From positions 36,729-100,728 of the forward strand of contig UCCS01000018.1 of the NCBI GenBank assembly GCA_900470965.1: DNA of 64,000 nucleotides. The letters are read 5' to 3'. The position numbers were made by a program, and so were the translations under genes. Under the pieces are notes generated by a model, which saw only the letters and a list, made by a program, of their open reading frames with translations, was not told the DNA's origin and made no database searches. Positions 44,823 through 54,579 of the stretch are shown piece after piece (positions within the stretch are counted from its first letter, which is position 1; every line of letters begins with the position of its first letter). The DNA comes from Hyphomicrobiales bacterium. Lineage in GTDB: Bacteria > Pseudomonadota > Alphaproteobacteria > Rhizobiales > Rhizobiaceae.

Positions 44823-45688
44823 ATGCCCTCTCCCTTCCTGTCTCCGTGTTCGACGCTTCCGCGCGCTTGACTGTCGATGCGGCGGGCATCGCTTCTCTAG
44901 CAAAGAAAAGCCTCCTTCTGGAGGTGGAGACGTGGCCGAAGCCGGGTTTGGTCAGCCATGTGGATTCAGGCAGCCACAGTGACATGGACGCCGGGACGTT
45001 TCGCGACAGTGCTTCCGCAATCGAGCCGTATCTCCGGTCTCTTGTGGTCGCCGGCGCAAGTGGCTGTCAAATGACGCATCTCAGGTCCATCGGACTCGCA
45101 GCCGAAACGGCGATGCTGTCGGCGACGAACGGCATTAATACTCATCGAGGAGCAATCTTCGGCATGGGTCTGCTATGTGCTGCGGCGGGCGCGAGGGCCA
45201 ACGGCGTTGTCAGCCCCCGATCGCCGCTTGGCTCGGTCGTCCACGAGCTTTGGGGCCAAAGCATTCTTGCAGGTCCAAGGCTTGCCGATAGTCACGGTGC
45301 ACAGGCGCAACTTCGCTACGGAGCGGGCGGCGCGCGGGCGGAGGCCGCCAAGGGATTTCCGAGTATCTACAAGATCGGAATTCCCGCACTACAGGCTGCG
45401 CGGCTCAAATCGCCCGACGATCTGGAGGCGCAGAGGGTCGAAACCTGCTTTGCGCTGATCGCTGAGCTGGATGACACCAACCTTCTGCACAGGGGCGGCG
45501 AGGAGGGCCTTCGCTTTGCCCAGCGGGCTGCACGTCATTTTCTGGCGACAGGCGGAATCGGCGCCGGTCGCTGGCAACGACGCGCACAATCGATCCACGA
45601 AGAGTTCATCACCAGAACACTCAGCGCAGGCGGAGCAGCGGACCTTCTTGCAATGACGCTGTTCGTCGATGAGATAGAGGGACCCTGA
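44819..45688 (+). CDS. mdcB: Triphosphoribosyl-dephospho-CoA synthase MdcB
   Basis: A 289-residue CitG/MdcB enzyme making the precursor of the carrier-protein prosthetic group from ATP and dephospho-CoA. The family start LLLEVETWPKPGLVSHVDSG and GSHSDMDAGTFRDSA are clear, followed by INTHRGAIFGMGLLCAAAG and LLHRGGEEGLRFAQ. It is the partner of MdcG. A 36-codon hydrophobic ORF begins 5 bases downstream. Confidence 0.92.
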   Translation: MNALSLPVSVFDASARLTVDAAGIASLAKKSLLLEVETWPKPGLVSHVDSGSHSDMDAGTFRDSASAIEPYLRSLVVAGASGCQMTHLRSIGLAAETAMLSATNGINTHRGAIFGMGLLCAAAGARANGVVSPRSPLGSVVHELWGQSILAGPRLADSHGAQAQLRYGAGGARAEAAKGFPSIYKIGIPALQAARLKSPDDLEAQRVETCFALIAELDDTNLLHRGGEEGLRFAQRAARHFLATGGIGAGRWQRRAQSIHEEFITRTLSAGGAADLLAMTLFVDEIEGP

Positions 45689-45693
45689 AGTCG

Positions 45694-45804
45694 ATGGCCG
45701 GAACCATCCTACTCGCGCTGACACCAACTTTTTTCGTGATGTCACTCACGGTGTTCGGCGTGATCACCCTGCCCATTGCCATAATCATACTCTATCCCCG
45801 GTAG
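45694..45804 (+). CDS. 36-residue hydrophobic micro-ORF within the mdc operon
   Basis: ATG 45694 to TAG 45802-45804 encodes a single-helix peptide: MAGTILLALTPTFFVMSLTV followed by FGVITLPIAIIILYPR. The predicted helix covers nearly the whole chain, ending in a positive Arg. It starts 5 bases after mdcB and ends 8 bases before mdcH, so it fills the gap completely. GAGGGA lies upstream at 45677-45682, rather far from the start. Malonate operons elsewhere carry membrane transporters (MdcF or MdcL/MdcM); none is present here, and this peptide is far too short to be one. It could be a transporter accessory, a regulator, a relic, or chance. Confidence 0.45.
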   Translation: MAGTILLALTPTFFVMSLTVFGVITLPIAIIILYPR

Positions 45805-45812
45805 GTCCAGTC

Positions 45813-46745
45813 ATGACACTTGCCATCTTGTGTTCCGGTCAGGGGAATCAGAACCCGAACATGTTCACCCTGACCGGGGATTGCGCGATGGCCAGCCACT
45901 TGTTCGCCAGTGCGACGATGCTGCTGGACCGTGTCGATCCACGCATCATCGTAAGGCAAGAGGCCGAGAATGGGGTCTTCGAAAACCGGACCGCTCAAAT
46001 CCTCTGCACCCTTCAGTCGCTCGCTGCGATAACCGCGCTGAAGACGAGCATTCCGCAGCGTTCGGTTTTCGCCGGTTACAGCGTCGGAGAGATTGCCGCG
46101 TGGGGCGCAGCTGGCGTCTTCCGTCACATTGATACCTTGACGCTTGCTGCGCGGCGCGCCGAGATGATGTCTGGGGCTAGCGCGGCAGGTGATGGGCTGG
46201 TGTTTATAAGAGGTCTCGCCTACGAGGCGATACGTCGCCTCTGTGAAGAGCACCACGGAGCCATAGCGATAAGTAATCCAGATGATGCTTTCGTCGTCGG
46301 AGGGGGGCAGACCTTCTTGGCGGCGATCATGCGGAACGCTAGTAACGCACACGCCACGCGCATCGTTCGTCTTCCCGTGGAGGTCGCGTCTCACACCCCG
46401 CTCCTTTCCGAGGTATCCGCGCAATTTCGTAGCGTCCTCGATGGTCCACCCAAGGCGTTTCCACCTATTGCTGGAGCTAGGCTTCTGAGCGGGATCGATG
46501 GAGCCAGCGTGTCCCGGTTGGATCAGGGGCTGGACAAGCTGGCCGCGCAGATTTCGCACACGGTCAGATGGGCGGACAACTTGCAGGGCTGCGTCGAAAA
46601 CGGCGCAACGGCCTTCCTGGAACTTGGACCGGGACGCGCCTTAAGTGAAATGGCTGCCACGAGTTATCCGGACATTCCGAGCCGATCGCTCGACGATTTC
46701 AAGACGCTGGACGGAGCGCGGGCGTGGATTTCCAGGTGGACATAA
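45813..46745 (+). CDS. mdcH: Malonyl-CoA:ACP transacylase MdcH (epsilon subunit)
   Basis: A 310-residue FabD-like acyltransferase that primes the decarboxylase by loading malonyl from malonyl-CoA. Motifs: [16 protein letters not shown], the nucleophile Ser in [18 protein letters not shown], Arg in AARRAEMM, and His in [16 protein letters not shown] 45813 lies 8 bases after the micro-ORF. It is the last mdc gene; no mdcR/mdcY regulator or transporter follows in the window. Confidence 0.92.
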   Translation: MTLAILCSGQGNQNPNMFTLTGDCAMASHLFASATMLLDRVDPRIIVRQEAENGVFENRTAQILCTLQSLAAITALKTSIPQRSVFAGYSVGEIAAWGAAGVFRHIDTLTLAARRAEMMSGASAAGDGLVFIRGLAYEAIRRLCEEHHGAIAISNPDDAFVVGGGQTFLAAIMRNASNAHATRIVRLPVEVASHTPLLSEVSAQFRSVLDGPPKAFPPIAGARLLSGIDGASVSRLDQGLDKLAAQISHTVRWADNLQGCVENGATAFLELGPGRALSEMAATSYPDIPSRSLDDFKTLDGARAWISRWT

Positions 46746-46814
46746 CGATAGGACAGCCGCTCTAGGACCTCTGTCGATTTATAGCGTGAGCATAGCAAAT
46801 CCACGCCAAACTCC

Positions 46815-47160
46815 CCTCGCACGGCGATGATCATTGTCATCCCGTCGCTGGCAAGTTCGCGCATCACGCGCAGCACGTCGTCGGTCGATTCCGGATCGAG
46901 CGCGGAGGTCGGCTCGTCAAACCGCGCCAAACAGAAGTACGGTTGGCGAAAGAGCAAGAGCCCGCGCGATTGCAACGCGCTGTTGCTCTCCGCCTGACAT
47001 TTGCTCCGGATAGGCCAGCGCACGGTGTAGAAGACCAACCCGGGTCAGCAATCGTACGGCTCGCCCACAGCTCCACGCTCGTCGACGGCAGCAGCGTGTA
47101 TCTACGTCAGGACGACATTTTCCACGGCGGTCAGATGCGGAAGCAGATTGAAGCGAAGGT
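46815..47160 (-). pseudogene. Relic of an amino-acid ABC transporter ATPase
   Basis: On the minus strand three conserved blocks of a GlnQ-type ATPase occur in order but in different frames: [17 protein letters not shown] (Q-loop region), then [20 protein letters not shown] (signature), then [20 protein letters not shown] (Walker B and D-loop) and [11 protein letters not shown]. The Walker A end is missing and the switch His region is degraded. Multiple frameshifts mean it is not functional. Confidence 0.75.
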
Positions 47161-47314
47161 AAAAAGCCCTGATGACGTTGACAAAACTCTCTTGCGCACA
47201 ATGTTTGAGCGTTGACGCGACACATGTAGCTGGCTTTTCCAGAATTTTCATTGAATATCCAATCTCGATAAGGCTTCTGTCGTCGTTCAATTCTGCATAT
47301 CTCAGGTGGGTGGG

Positions 47315-49108
47315 ATGTCGGTTCGCATAGGTAGCAAGGCCATATACGTGTTCACGGATGCGCGAATGCTTCCGGCAGCCTGCTGCGCGCTTCTGTCTGT
47401 CGAACGCAATCGTCAAAAGAACGATATCAAGCTGATCATTGTCGGCATCGATTTGCCGGAAGACCAGAAAGCTGGGGTCGCGACCTTCAACGCCGTCAAC
47501 GGTATCGATATCGACGTCGTCGATTTCACTTTTCCCACCGATACGCCCGAGACGGCAGGCCGCTGGCACAAGTCGACGCTTGCGCGCCTCTATCTCGACA
47601 AGCTGATTGGCGAGGAGCTGGAGCGCGTTCTTTACCTTGATGCAGATATATTGGCCGTCGGCAATGTCGATCCACTCTTCGATGTCGATCTCAACGGCAA
47701 GGCGATCGGTGCGGTTGACGACTACCGCATTGCCTTCCCCGACAAGATCGGCCAGCTGGAGCGGGAGCTCGGCCTCGACCCGGGGGCGGGATATTTCAAT
47801 GCCGGGGTCGTTCTCATAGATTGTGCCGCCGTCCGGGCCGGCGGCTTTTTCGAGATGGCGCGTTCGTTGCTCAGATCAGGGCGATGCTTTGCCTCCAACG
47901 ACCAGGATATTCTCAATATTGCCTTTCGCGGGACGTGGCAACGGCTGGACAGCCGGTGGAATGTCCAGACCGGTATCATGCCCTATATCCGCAATGCTGT
48001 GCTCCTGCATTTCACCGGACGTCGCAAGCCGTGGCATTTATCGGTTCAGGCTGGGCAGTCGGTCTATGCCGAGATCTATTCGAACATGCTTTCGAAAACG
48101 CCATGGTCAGGATTTGTCAGCCGGCGCGGCGGCTTGCGAAAGGCTGCCGACTATCTCCTGGCGCTCGGCAAGCGCGCCGGCGCGATGAACCGTGCCCAAC
48201 AACTGAAGGCACATTTTGGCGCGGGTGAGGTCCCAAGGGCTGAAACGAGCCCCGGATCCGAAAATTCCGGAAGTCCCGTCTTTCACACGCAGGGCGCCGA
48301 TGCGTGGCGCGCATTCTTCAATCGCTATTCGCACATCGTTTTGATCGCCAATAGCGAGGCGCTCGATCCGCAGTCGATGCGCACGGAGTTTCCAGGGGAT
48401 ACGTTGTTCGTCTTCTTCAACAAGGTCTACAAGGTTCTCGACGACAGTTTTCCCGGGCATGCCATTCTTGTGGCGCGCAGCGGCATGATGGGCGCGAATA
48501 TCGTCCATCGGCGGGAGGTGGACGAGGTCCTAAAATTCTTCACTTCGGACAAGTTCCTCGGCATTCTGAATATCCGTACGGCACCTGAGGAGCGCTTCAG
48601 CCCCGTCGGCGCATTCAAGGGTGCGACAGTCATGTACAGCGATCTCGAGACGCTGATGTCGCGACACTATCCGCAGGACAAGATCCCGACGAGCGGCTTT
48701 GCGTTGGTTGCGTGGATGCGCGAGCTTCAGCTGACACCGAAGATCGTGCTCGCCGGATTTTCCGGGAAACGGAGCGCACGCTGGAAGGTCTTCGACGTTC
48801 ATGACTGGACATTCGAGCGGATCTATTTCGGGCTTCTGGCGCGAAGAGGTATCATCACCAGCGCCGAACATGCCAGGCCGTCCCGCTTCGACCTTCTGAC
48901 CCGGCACTTTCCGGATGCGGAAAGCGAGGAGATCCAGGCGGGGATCAATGATGCACTCTCCACGCGGCTCGATCATGCGCTGACCCTCATCGACGGCCTG
49001 ATGTCACTAACCAAATGGCAGCGGGCGCTCGACCAGGCCTTCCGCAAGGCGCGGCCAAAGACCCGCAAGCAGCGCGCGCTCGACCGCCAAAAGAAGCAAG
49101 CTTCCTGA
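47315..49108 (+). CDS. Glycosyltransferase, GT8-like domain fused to a second (sialyltransferase-like) domain
   Basis: A 597-residue protein. Residues 1-280 form a GT8 domain: [20 protein letters not shown], metal-binding Asp-Ala-Asp (109-111) in [41 protein letters not shown] and HFTGRRKPW. Residues about 330-530 form another domain with [73 protein letters not shown] and [10 protein letters not shown]. This order recalls the GT29/sialyltransferase-like proteins of rhizobia. The basic tail is Lys/Arg-rich. ATG 47315 follows AGGTGGG. Probable role in surface polysaccharide or LPS decoration with the next gene, 35 bases downstream. Confidence 0.8.
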   Translation: MSVRIGSKAIYVFTDARMLPAACCALLSVERNRQKNDIKLIIVGIDLPEDQKAGVATFNAVNGIDIDVVDFTFPTDTPETAGRWHKSTLARLYLDKLIGEELERVLYLDADILAVGNVDPLFDVDLNGKAIGAVDDYRIAFPDKIGQLERELGLDPGAGYFNAGVVLIDCAAVRAGGFFEMARSLLRSGRCFASNDQDILNIAFRGTWQRLDSRWNVQTGIMPYIRNAVLLHFTGRRKPWHLSVQAGQSVYAEIYSNMLSKTPWSGFVSRRGGLRKAADYLLALGKRAGAMNRAQQLKAHFGAGEVPRAETSPGSENSGSPVFHTQGADAWRAFFNRYSHIVLIANSEALDPQSMRTEFPGDTLFVFFNKVYKVLDDSFPGHAILVARSGMMGANIVHRREVDEVLKFFTSDKFLGILNIRTAPEERFSPVGAFKGATVMYSDLETLMSRHYPQDKIPTSGFALVAWMRELQLTPKIVLAGFSGKRSARWKVFDVHDWTFERIYFGLLARRGIITSAEHARPSRFDLLTRHFPDAESEEIQAGINDALSTRLDHALTLIDGLMSLTKWQRALDQAFRKARPKTRKQRALDRQKKQAS

Positions 49109-49143
49109 AGGCAACACATAATTCGTCCCGAGGAGAAATTAAT

Positions 49144-49830
49144 ATGACCGATATCGTCAACATCTATGTTGGTTTTGATTCAAAGGAAGTTGTCGCCCAT
49201 CACGTGCTATCGCAAAGCATTCTGGAAAAATCGAGCGTGCCGGTGAGCATCACGCCGATCTACCTGCACAATATCGAAAGCACGTTTACGCGTGAACGCA
49301 ACGCCCTTCAGTCGACCGAGTTCTCCTTCTCGCGCTTCCTGACGCCCTATCTCAGTCAGTATGAGGGATGGAGCCTGTTCATGGATTGCGACATGCTTGC
49401 GCGCACGGATATTGCCGAGCTCTGGGCGCTGCGCGATGAGCGCTATTCCGTCATGTGCGTCAAGCACGATTACCAGCCTAAGGTCGAAACGAAGTTTCTC
49501 GGCCAGGTGCAGACTAAGTACGAAAAGAAGAACTGGTCGAGCCTGATCCTCTTCAATAATGCGAAATGCAGGGCGCTGACGCCTGATTACGTCAATACCG
49601 CAACCGGGCTGCAGTTGCACCAGTTCAAGTGGCTCGACGGCGACGATCTGATCGGCGAGCTACCCATCACCTGGAACTATCTCGTCAACGAATACGACAA
49701 GCGCGATGACGCCAAGATCGTGCATTTCACGGATGGCGGACCCTATTTCGACGAATACAAGAATGACGATTACGCCGAGGAATGGTTCGCGACACGCGAG
49801 CGCATGCTCTACGTCCAGCAGCGTGGCTGA
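49144..49830 (+). CDS. Glycosyltransferase (GT8-like)
   Basis: A 228-residue cytoplasmic glycosyltransferase. The Asp-Cys-Asp metal/sugar-nucleotide motif (81-83) is in WSLFMDCDMLARTDI. It starts NIYVGFDSKEVVAHHVLSQS, followed by PIYLHNIESTFTRERNALQS, SLILFNNAKCRALTPDYVN and HFTDGGPYFDEYKNDDYAEE. ATG 49144 has GAGGAG upstream. Its proximity to the two-domain glycosyltransferase suggests both add sugars to the same glycan. Confidence 0.85.
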   Translation: MTDIVNIYVGFDSKEVVAHHVLSQSILEKSSVPVSITPIYLHNIESTFTRERNALQSTEFSFSRFLTPYLSQYEGWSLFMDCDMLARTDIAELWALRDERYSVMCVKHDYQPKVETKFLGQVQTKYEKKNWSSLILFNNAKCRALTPDYVNTATGLQLHQFKWLDGDDLIGELPITWNYLVNEYDKRDDAKIVHFTDGGPYFDEYKNDDYAEEWFATRERMLYVQQRG

Positions 49831-50344
49831 CTGGCATGCCGGGCGGATGGGGCGCTGACCGAAGGCCCGGCCGCAAAAACGGAGCAAGGGGTAAGCAGGC
49901 CGGGTGACTGGAGAAGGCAAATAGGATTTCGCGGGCTAAAACGGCCGGGAAACCGTCGCTCGAATTCAGCTCGAAACTACGACGAGCGGCAAAAGTAACT
50001 GGCGGGGCTGGAACGGCGGATTAGCTTTCTAGCTCGGGCACAGAGTCATGCCGTAGCAAGGATGGGCTGAGACCGCGTGAGGCGTCCCGAGCGGCAGGAG
50101 GATTATCACGACAAGCTGAAGGAACTTCACGGTCGAAGACGCCGTCGACGGCGACAGGAGGGCGCACCATACTCCAGGTACGAAGCCCTTGCTGCGTTGC
50201 GTGCGAAACCCGGAGACGCGCCGAATCATTTTTGAGGATTCATCGGCCATACCACGCCAGCCTGACGATTCAGGGTTGCAGATTGTAAAATTTTCGCGCA
50301 ACATACTTCGCGACATATAGCGTAGCAAGCGCGGAGGTTTAATC
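49831..50344. other. Intergenic stretch, no gene seen
   Basis: About 510 bases with no frame resembling a known protein on either strand and no strong hairpin terminator. The final 60 bases before 50345 are relatively AT-rich and include GGAGG at 50333-50337, the ribosome site of the following small gene. Confidence 0.5.
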
Positions 50345-50590
50345 GTGAATGATGGAAACCCCTTTCTTGAAGTTGTGCTGGATAGCTTGGTAGCCGTCGT
50401 TGTCTTCCTTAGTGCGGCAACCGTAATCGCGGCGGCAGCTTCGTTTGCCTCTCTCATCAGTCGTGTTGCGGGAATTGTGCACGAGCCAGGCGCAACAGGC
50501 TCGCTGTTCGCAACATCTGGTATTCTTTTACTATCAACTATCTTGTCGGTTCTCGCCTCAATAGCGGCTCAACGTCTCAGCGTCGGCTGA
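50345..50590 (+). CDS. Small hypothetical membrane protein
   Basis: An 81-residue protein with two predicted membrane helices (LVAVVVFLSAATVIAAAASF and GSLFATSGILLLSTILSVLA) joined by a short loop. GTG 50345 is preceded by GGAGG at a suitable distance, which supports real translation. No family is recognised. It is transcribed alone, convergent with the enolase-superfamily operon. Confidence 0.55.
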   Translation: MNDGNPFLEVVLDSLVAVVVFLSAATVIAAAASFASLISRVAGIVHEPGATGSLFATSGILLLSTILSVLASIAAQRLSVG

Positions 50591-50713
50591 TGCCGGCTGA
50601 AAAGCCGCGAATGTTGCCCGCGCCGAATTGGGTCAGCGGATCGGTCAGCGCTTCTTATTTCAACAAGCCCTATACCTAGCGTCCGGCAAGATGAGCGCCG
50701 CAGGTGGAGGGGT

Positions 50714-51913
50714 TCAGTCGAAGAACCCCGCATCCTCTTCCCTGAGATATCTCCTGGCCCCCTCAGCGTCGATATCGAGGCCCAGCCCCGGCGCTTCCAG
50801 CAGGTCCACCATGCTTTCATTCACGATCTGCGGCGGCAAGCCGATTACCAGATCCTCCCACCAGGGGTCGGAGGCACTCGGATATTCGAACGCGATGTAA
50901 TTTGCCGGCAACGTGGCGCAGACATTGATCAACGCGCCGAGGCCCAGCAACCCGTTAGCGGTGCCGTGCGGCGCCATCAGGATCGAATGCATGTAAGCGT
51001 GCTCGGCGACCCATTTGAGCTCAGCAATGCCGCCAATATCGGCCGGATCGGGACCGATGACGCGTACCGCCTGCGTCTCGATCAGTTCCTTGAAATTGTG
51101 CCGCAGGTAGATCTGCTCACCAGTGTGGATTGGCGTCGAGGTGGAGGTTGTCAGTTCCCGATAGGCCTGCGGATTGACCCACGGCACGTAGTCGCCGGTC
51201 AGCATGTCCTCGAGCCACATCAAATTGTACTTCTCAACCGCGCGAGCGAACTTGATCGCATCGGGCAGCATCCAGCCCGGGCCGCAGTCGAGCGCCAGGC
51301 TGACTTTGTCGCCCAGCACTTCCTTCATCGCGATCACGCAGTCGAGCATGTGATTGAAACCGCGCTCGCTGATCACGCCCTGATCCATGGCACCGTGATA
51401 ACCGGCCTTCCTCTGCGTCACGCCGTAGTGGAAGTCCTCGATGGTGTCCTTCATGTTGGAGTGGAACGAGATTCCTTGCTTGACCATGAAGAAGTTCTGC
51501 GGCTGCTCCATCATCCATTTGACGTCAGCGGCGTAATCCTCCGGTCGGTCGCCCGTGCGTTTCTGGCGGACAGAGCCATTGTATACGCGCACCTTGTCCC
51601 GCACCTTGCCGCCGAGCAGTTTATAGACGGGCATGCCCGCGGCCTTGCCAGCAATATCCCACAGCGCATGCTCAATAGCGCTCACCGCCGCGCCGTACGG
51701 CTTGAAAGAGCCGCGTTGGCGGATCTTCAGCATTACTCTCTCGACATCGGTCGGGTCTTCGCCGATCAGCGCCTCGCGGAAGTGCAGCACAAAGGGCTTG
51801 AGGTAGGACTTGGTGAACTCGACTTCACCCAAACCATAAAGGCCCTCGTCGGTTACGATGCGGACAATCGGGTGTTTGCCGATAACGGCGCAGCGCAGAT
51901 CGGTGATCTTCAT
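50714..51913 (-). CDS. Enolase-superfamily sugar-acid dehydratase (MR/MLE family) I
   Basis: A 399-residue mandelate-racemase-type enzyme. Metal ligands are visible as Asp 209 in LALDCGPGW, Glu 235 in MWLEDM and Glu 266 in HTGEQIYL; His 316 in LMAPHGTANG with Asp 289 would be the general base dyad, and Lys 145 (FFMVKQG) lies at the second-strand position. The N-terminal capping domain (GLYGLGEVEFTKS) is complete. These enzymes usually dehydrate aldonic or aldaric acids to 2-keto-3-deoxy acids. It is the third structural gene in the GntR-led minus-strand operon, 17 bases after enzyme II. The exact acid sugar is unknown. Confidence 0.88.
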   Translation of the reverse strand: MKITDLRCAVIGKHPIVRIVTDEGLYGLGEVEFTKSYLKPFVLHFREALIGEDPTDVERVMLKIRQRGSFKPYGAAVSAIEHALWDIAGKAAGMPVYKLLGGKVRDKVRVYNGSVRQKRTGDRPEDYAADVKWMMEQPQNFFMVKQGISFHSNMKDTIEDFHYGVTQRKAGYHGAMDQGVISERGFNHMLDCVIAMKEVLGDKVSLALDCGPGWMLPDAIKFARAVEKYNLMWLEDMLTGDYVPWVNPQAYRELTTSTSTPIHTGEQIYLRHNFKELIETQAVRVIGPDPADIGGIAELKWVAEHAYMHSILMAPHGTANGLLGLGALINVCATLPANYIAFEYPSASDPWWEDLVIGLPPQIVNESMVDLLEAPGLGLDIDAEGARRYLREEDAGFFD

Positions 51914-51930
51914 CTTCGTTCCTTTTCGCC

Positions 51931-53292
51931 TTAGCTCCAGGTGCGATCCCAGGAATACTCATCGTCCCAGCGGTCGGTAGGCTGCCAAATGCCGGTGACG
52001 CCCGGCTGCAGATGCCGCGAGATCACCTCGTCGACGACATCGTCAATCCCCAGGCCCGGCTTGTCCGAAACAGTGATGAAGCCGTTCTTGACCAGCGGCT
52101 TGGGAAGGCCCGTGACGATATCGTCCCACCAGTCAACATCGGCGGAATGGTATTCGAGCGCCATGAAATTCTCGGTCGCGGTCGCGACATGTGCCGCGGC
52201 CATTGCGGCGATTGGACTTTCTGCCATGTGGATTGCCATGGCAACACCACGGTCCTGCGCCCTGTCGCCGATCTTCTTGGTCTCGAGAATGCCCCCACTG
52301 GTGAGAAGGTCCGGGTGGATAACGGAGACGCCGCCGCTTTTGAGCAGAGGCTCGAAGCCCTCCTTGAGATATATATCCTCACCAGTGCAGATCGGTATCG
52401 TGGTGGCATCCTGCAGTTGTCGGTATTGCTCGGTATATTGCCAGGGGATCACATCCTCGAGCCAGGCTGGGACGTATTTTTCAATTCGCCTGGCAAGGCG
52501 AATGCCGTTCTGCATGGAGATGTGGCCGATATGGTCGATCGCAAGCGGCACATCCATGCCGATGACCTCGCGAACCTCGGCGATGTATTGCTCAAGCAGG
52601 TCGAGGCCCTTGTCGGAAAAGTGCAAGCCGGTAAACGGGTGCGGGACGTTATGCAAATCGTATGAAGCGTTGCGGACACGCCGCTCTTCAACGGTCTTCA
52701 GCGGCCCACGACTGGGACCGTCGCGGTACCCTTCGAGTGAGCCAGCAGGAAATACGACCGCACCGGGCACATCCGCGATCTGCATCAATCCCAAATCCAT
52801 CTTGAGGAAGGTGAATCCGAGCTCCATGCGCTGCTTCAGGCGCTTACCGGTCTCGGTACCGCTCGGCACGGTGGCGTCGGTATCGCAATAGACGCGCACT
52901 TTCTCCCGAAACCGGCCACCGAGCATCTGGTAGATAGGGACGCCATAGGCCTTGCCGGCAAGATCCCACAACGCGATTTCAACCGCCGATACGCCGCCGC
53001 CTTGCCGGCCGTGCCCGCCGAACTGCTTGATGCGGCGAAACAGGCGGTCGATGTCGCAAGGGTTCTCGCCAAGCAACCGGCTCTTCAGCATCAGTGCGTA
53101 GGTTGCGCTGGCGCCGTCGCGCACCTCGCCAAGCCCGACGATGCCCTGGTTGGTGTAAATCTTAAGCAGAACTGAGGTGAACGGCGCGCCGACAATTTCG
53201 GCGACCCGCATGTCGGTAATGCGAAGGTCGGACGGCTTGGAATGCGTGTTCACCCGATTGAGCGCCTCGTCGGCTCCATGTGCCTCTGGCAT
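51931..53292 (-). CDS. Enolase-superfamily sugar-acid dehydratase (MR/MLE family) II, long form
   Basis: A 453-residue enzyme, longer than usual (about 380-400) because of an insertion after the second barrel strand (about residues 170-225, including [20 protein letters not shown]). Ligands: Lys 164 in FLKMDLG, Asp 253 in [10 protein letters not shown], Glu 279 in AWLEDV, Glu 305 in CTGEDIY; a His follows in [10 protein letters not shown] (355). The pattern differs from enzymes I, III and IV, suggesting a distinct substrate stereochemistry. It lies between enzymes III and I in the same operon. Reaction inferred only as acid-sugar dehydration or epimerisation. Confidence 0.86.
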   Translation of the reverse strand: MPEAHGADEALNRVNTHSKPSDLRITDMRVAEIVGAPFTSVLLKIYTNQGIVGLGEVRDGASATYALMLKSRLLGENPCDIDRLFRRIKQFGGHGRQGGGVSAVEIALWDLAGKAYGVPIYQMLGGRFREKVRVYCDTDATVPSGTETGKRLKQRMELGFTFLKMDLGLMQIADVPGAVVFPAGSLEGYRDGPSRGPLKTVEERRVRNASYDLHNVPHPFTGLHFSDKGLDLLEQYIAEVREVIGMDVPLAIDHIGHISMQNGIRLARRIEKYVPAWLEDVIPWQYTEQYRQLQDATTIPICTGEDIYLKEGFEPLLKSGGVSVIHPDLLTSGGILETKKIGDRAQDRGVAMAIHMAESPIAAMAAAHVATATENFMALEYHSADVDWWDDIVTGLPKPLVKNGFITVSDKPGLGIDDVVDEVISRHLQPGVTGIWQPTDRWDDEYSWDRTWS

Positions 53293-53359
53293 GATCTATC
53301 CTCGTTCTGGTCGGGGGGCTCGTCGTCGCGCACGCTGATGCGGCGTAGAGCGTTGCTAG

Positions 53360-54526
53360 CTAGTCGAGCTCTATCTCGTGATTTTGAAGGTAGTCGCGGT
53401 TCATTTCAACGCCGAGACCGGGCTTGGGCGTAAGCTTGAGGCTGCCGTTCGAAACATCGAGTGGTCTGTCGATGAGGTGATCGTATTTGCCCAGGTTCCA
53501 CTCCGACGTTTCAAGTTTGTAGAAATTGGGAACGGTCATCATCACCTGCGCTCCCGCAACCACGTTGATTGGCCCTGCGGCGTCATGCGGCGAGACCGGG
53601 ATGTAATAGGCTTCGCAGAGCGCGGAAATCTTCTTGAGTTCGGTAATGCCGCCGGTCCAGGTGACATCCGGCATGATGTAGTCGGCGAGCCTGTTTTCGA
53701 GCACCGGCACGAAATCCCACTTCGTGTGGCCACGCTCGCCCCACGAGATCGCGGCGCTGACCTTCTCACGGACCTGCCTGAGAGCGTTGAGGCTTTCCGG
53801 TGGACAGGGCTCCTCGAACCAGTCGATCTGACCAGCTTCCTCAAGGCTCCGACAAAGGCGAATGGCGGTGGGAACGTCGAACCGGCCATGCGCATCGATG
53901 AGGATGTCGACATCAGCGCCCGCCGTCTGGCGGATCAGAGCCGTCAGTTCGGCGGCTTCGCGCTCATCCTTGCGGGTCATGCTGCCATCGAGATAGCCGT
54001 CCCGCTGCTCGCGAGCCTGTCCGCCGGCGGTGCGACCCTGCTGGGGAAAAGGATCGAACTTGAGCGCAGTGTGGCCCGAGTCGACGATGTCTCGAATTTC
54101 CTGGACCACAGCCTCCTTGCTGGTAAACTTGCGTTGGTTGGGATGGGTGTAGAGCGAAATTTCATCGCGTACCGGTCCGCCCAACAGCTCGTAAATCGGC
54201 TTGCCGAGAACTTTGCCGCGGATGTCCCAGAGGGCGATATCGATGGCGCTTACGCATTCGACGGCCGCACCGCGACTGCCCATATAAGTGAAGCTACGGA
54301 ATATCTTGTGCCACAGATACTCGATCCGCGCCGGGTCCTCGCCTGTCAAAGCGGCACCGATCTGGCGAAGGATCGTGCAGAGGGCGCGATTGGCAAGCCT
54401 TGTCGTGGTGGTGATCTCTCCCCAGCCGCTCACCCCCTCGTCAGTCGTCACTTCGACGAACAGGAACTCTCCCCAATAGGAAGCATCGGATCTGATTAAC
54501 CACGGCCGAACGCTGGTGATTTTCAT
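53360..54526 (-). CDS. Enolase-superfamily dehydratase III (galactonate-dehydratase-like)
   Basis: A 388-residue enzyme of the galactonate dehydratase type. Lys 156 (LKFDPF), Asp 211 and His 213 in LIDAHGRFD, Glu 238 in DWFEEP, Glu 264 in SWGERGHTKWDF, Asp 287 and His 314 in PVSPHDAAGP. The DAHGR, EEP, GER and SPH set is that of DgoD-like dehydratases, in which one His acts as acid on the leaving hydroxyl. First structural gene after the GntR regulator (53 bases). The actual substrate may be another hexonate or pentonate. Confidence 0.88.
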   Translation of the reverse strand: MKITSVRPWLIRSDASYWGEFLFVEVTTDEGVSGWGEITTTTRLANRALCTILRQIGAALTGEDPARIEYLWHKIFRSFTYMGSRGAAVECVSAIDIALWDIRGKVLGKPIYELLGGPVRDEISLYTHPNQRKFTSKEAVVQEIRDIVDSGHTALKFDPFPQQGRTAGGQAREQRDGYLDGSMTRKDEREAAELTALIRQTAGADVDILIDAHGRFDVPTAIRLCRSLEEAGQIDWFEEPCPPESLNALRQVREKVSAAISWGERGHTKWDFVPVLENRLADYIMPDVTWTGGITELKKISALCEAYYIPVSPHDAAGPINVVAGAQVMMTVPNFYKLETSEWNLGKYDHLIDRPLDVSNGSLKLTPKPGLGVEMNRDYLQNHEIELD

Positions 54527-54579
54527 CTCAACTGCCTTTAACTGAAGTGGTCGGGATAACGATATTCAGGTTGTGGATT

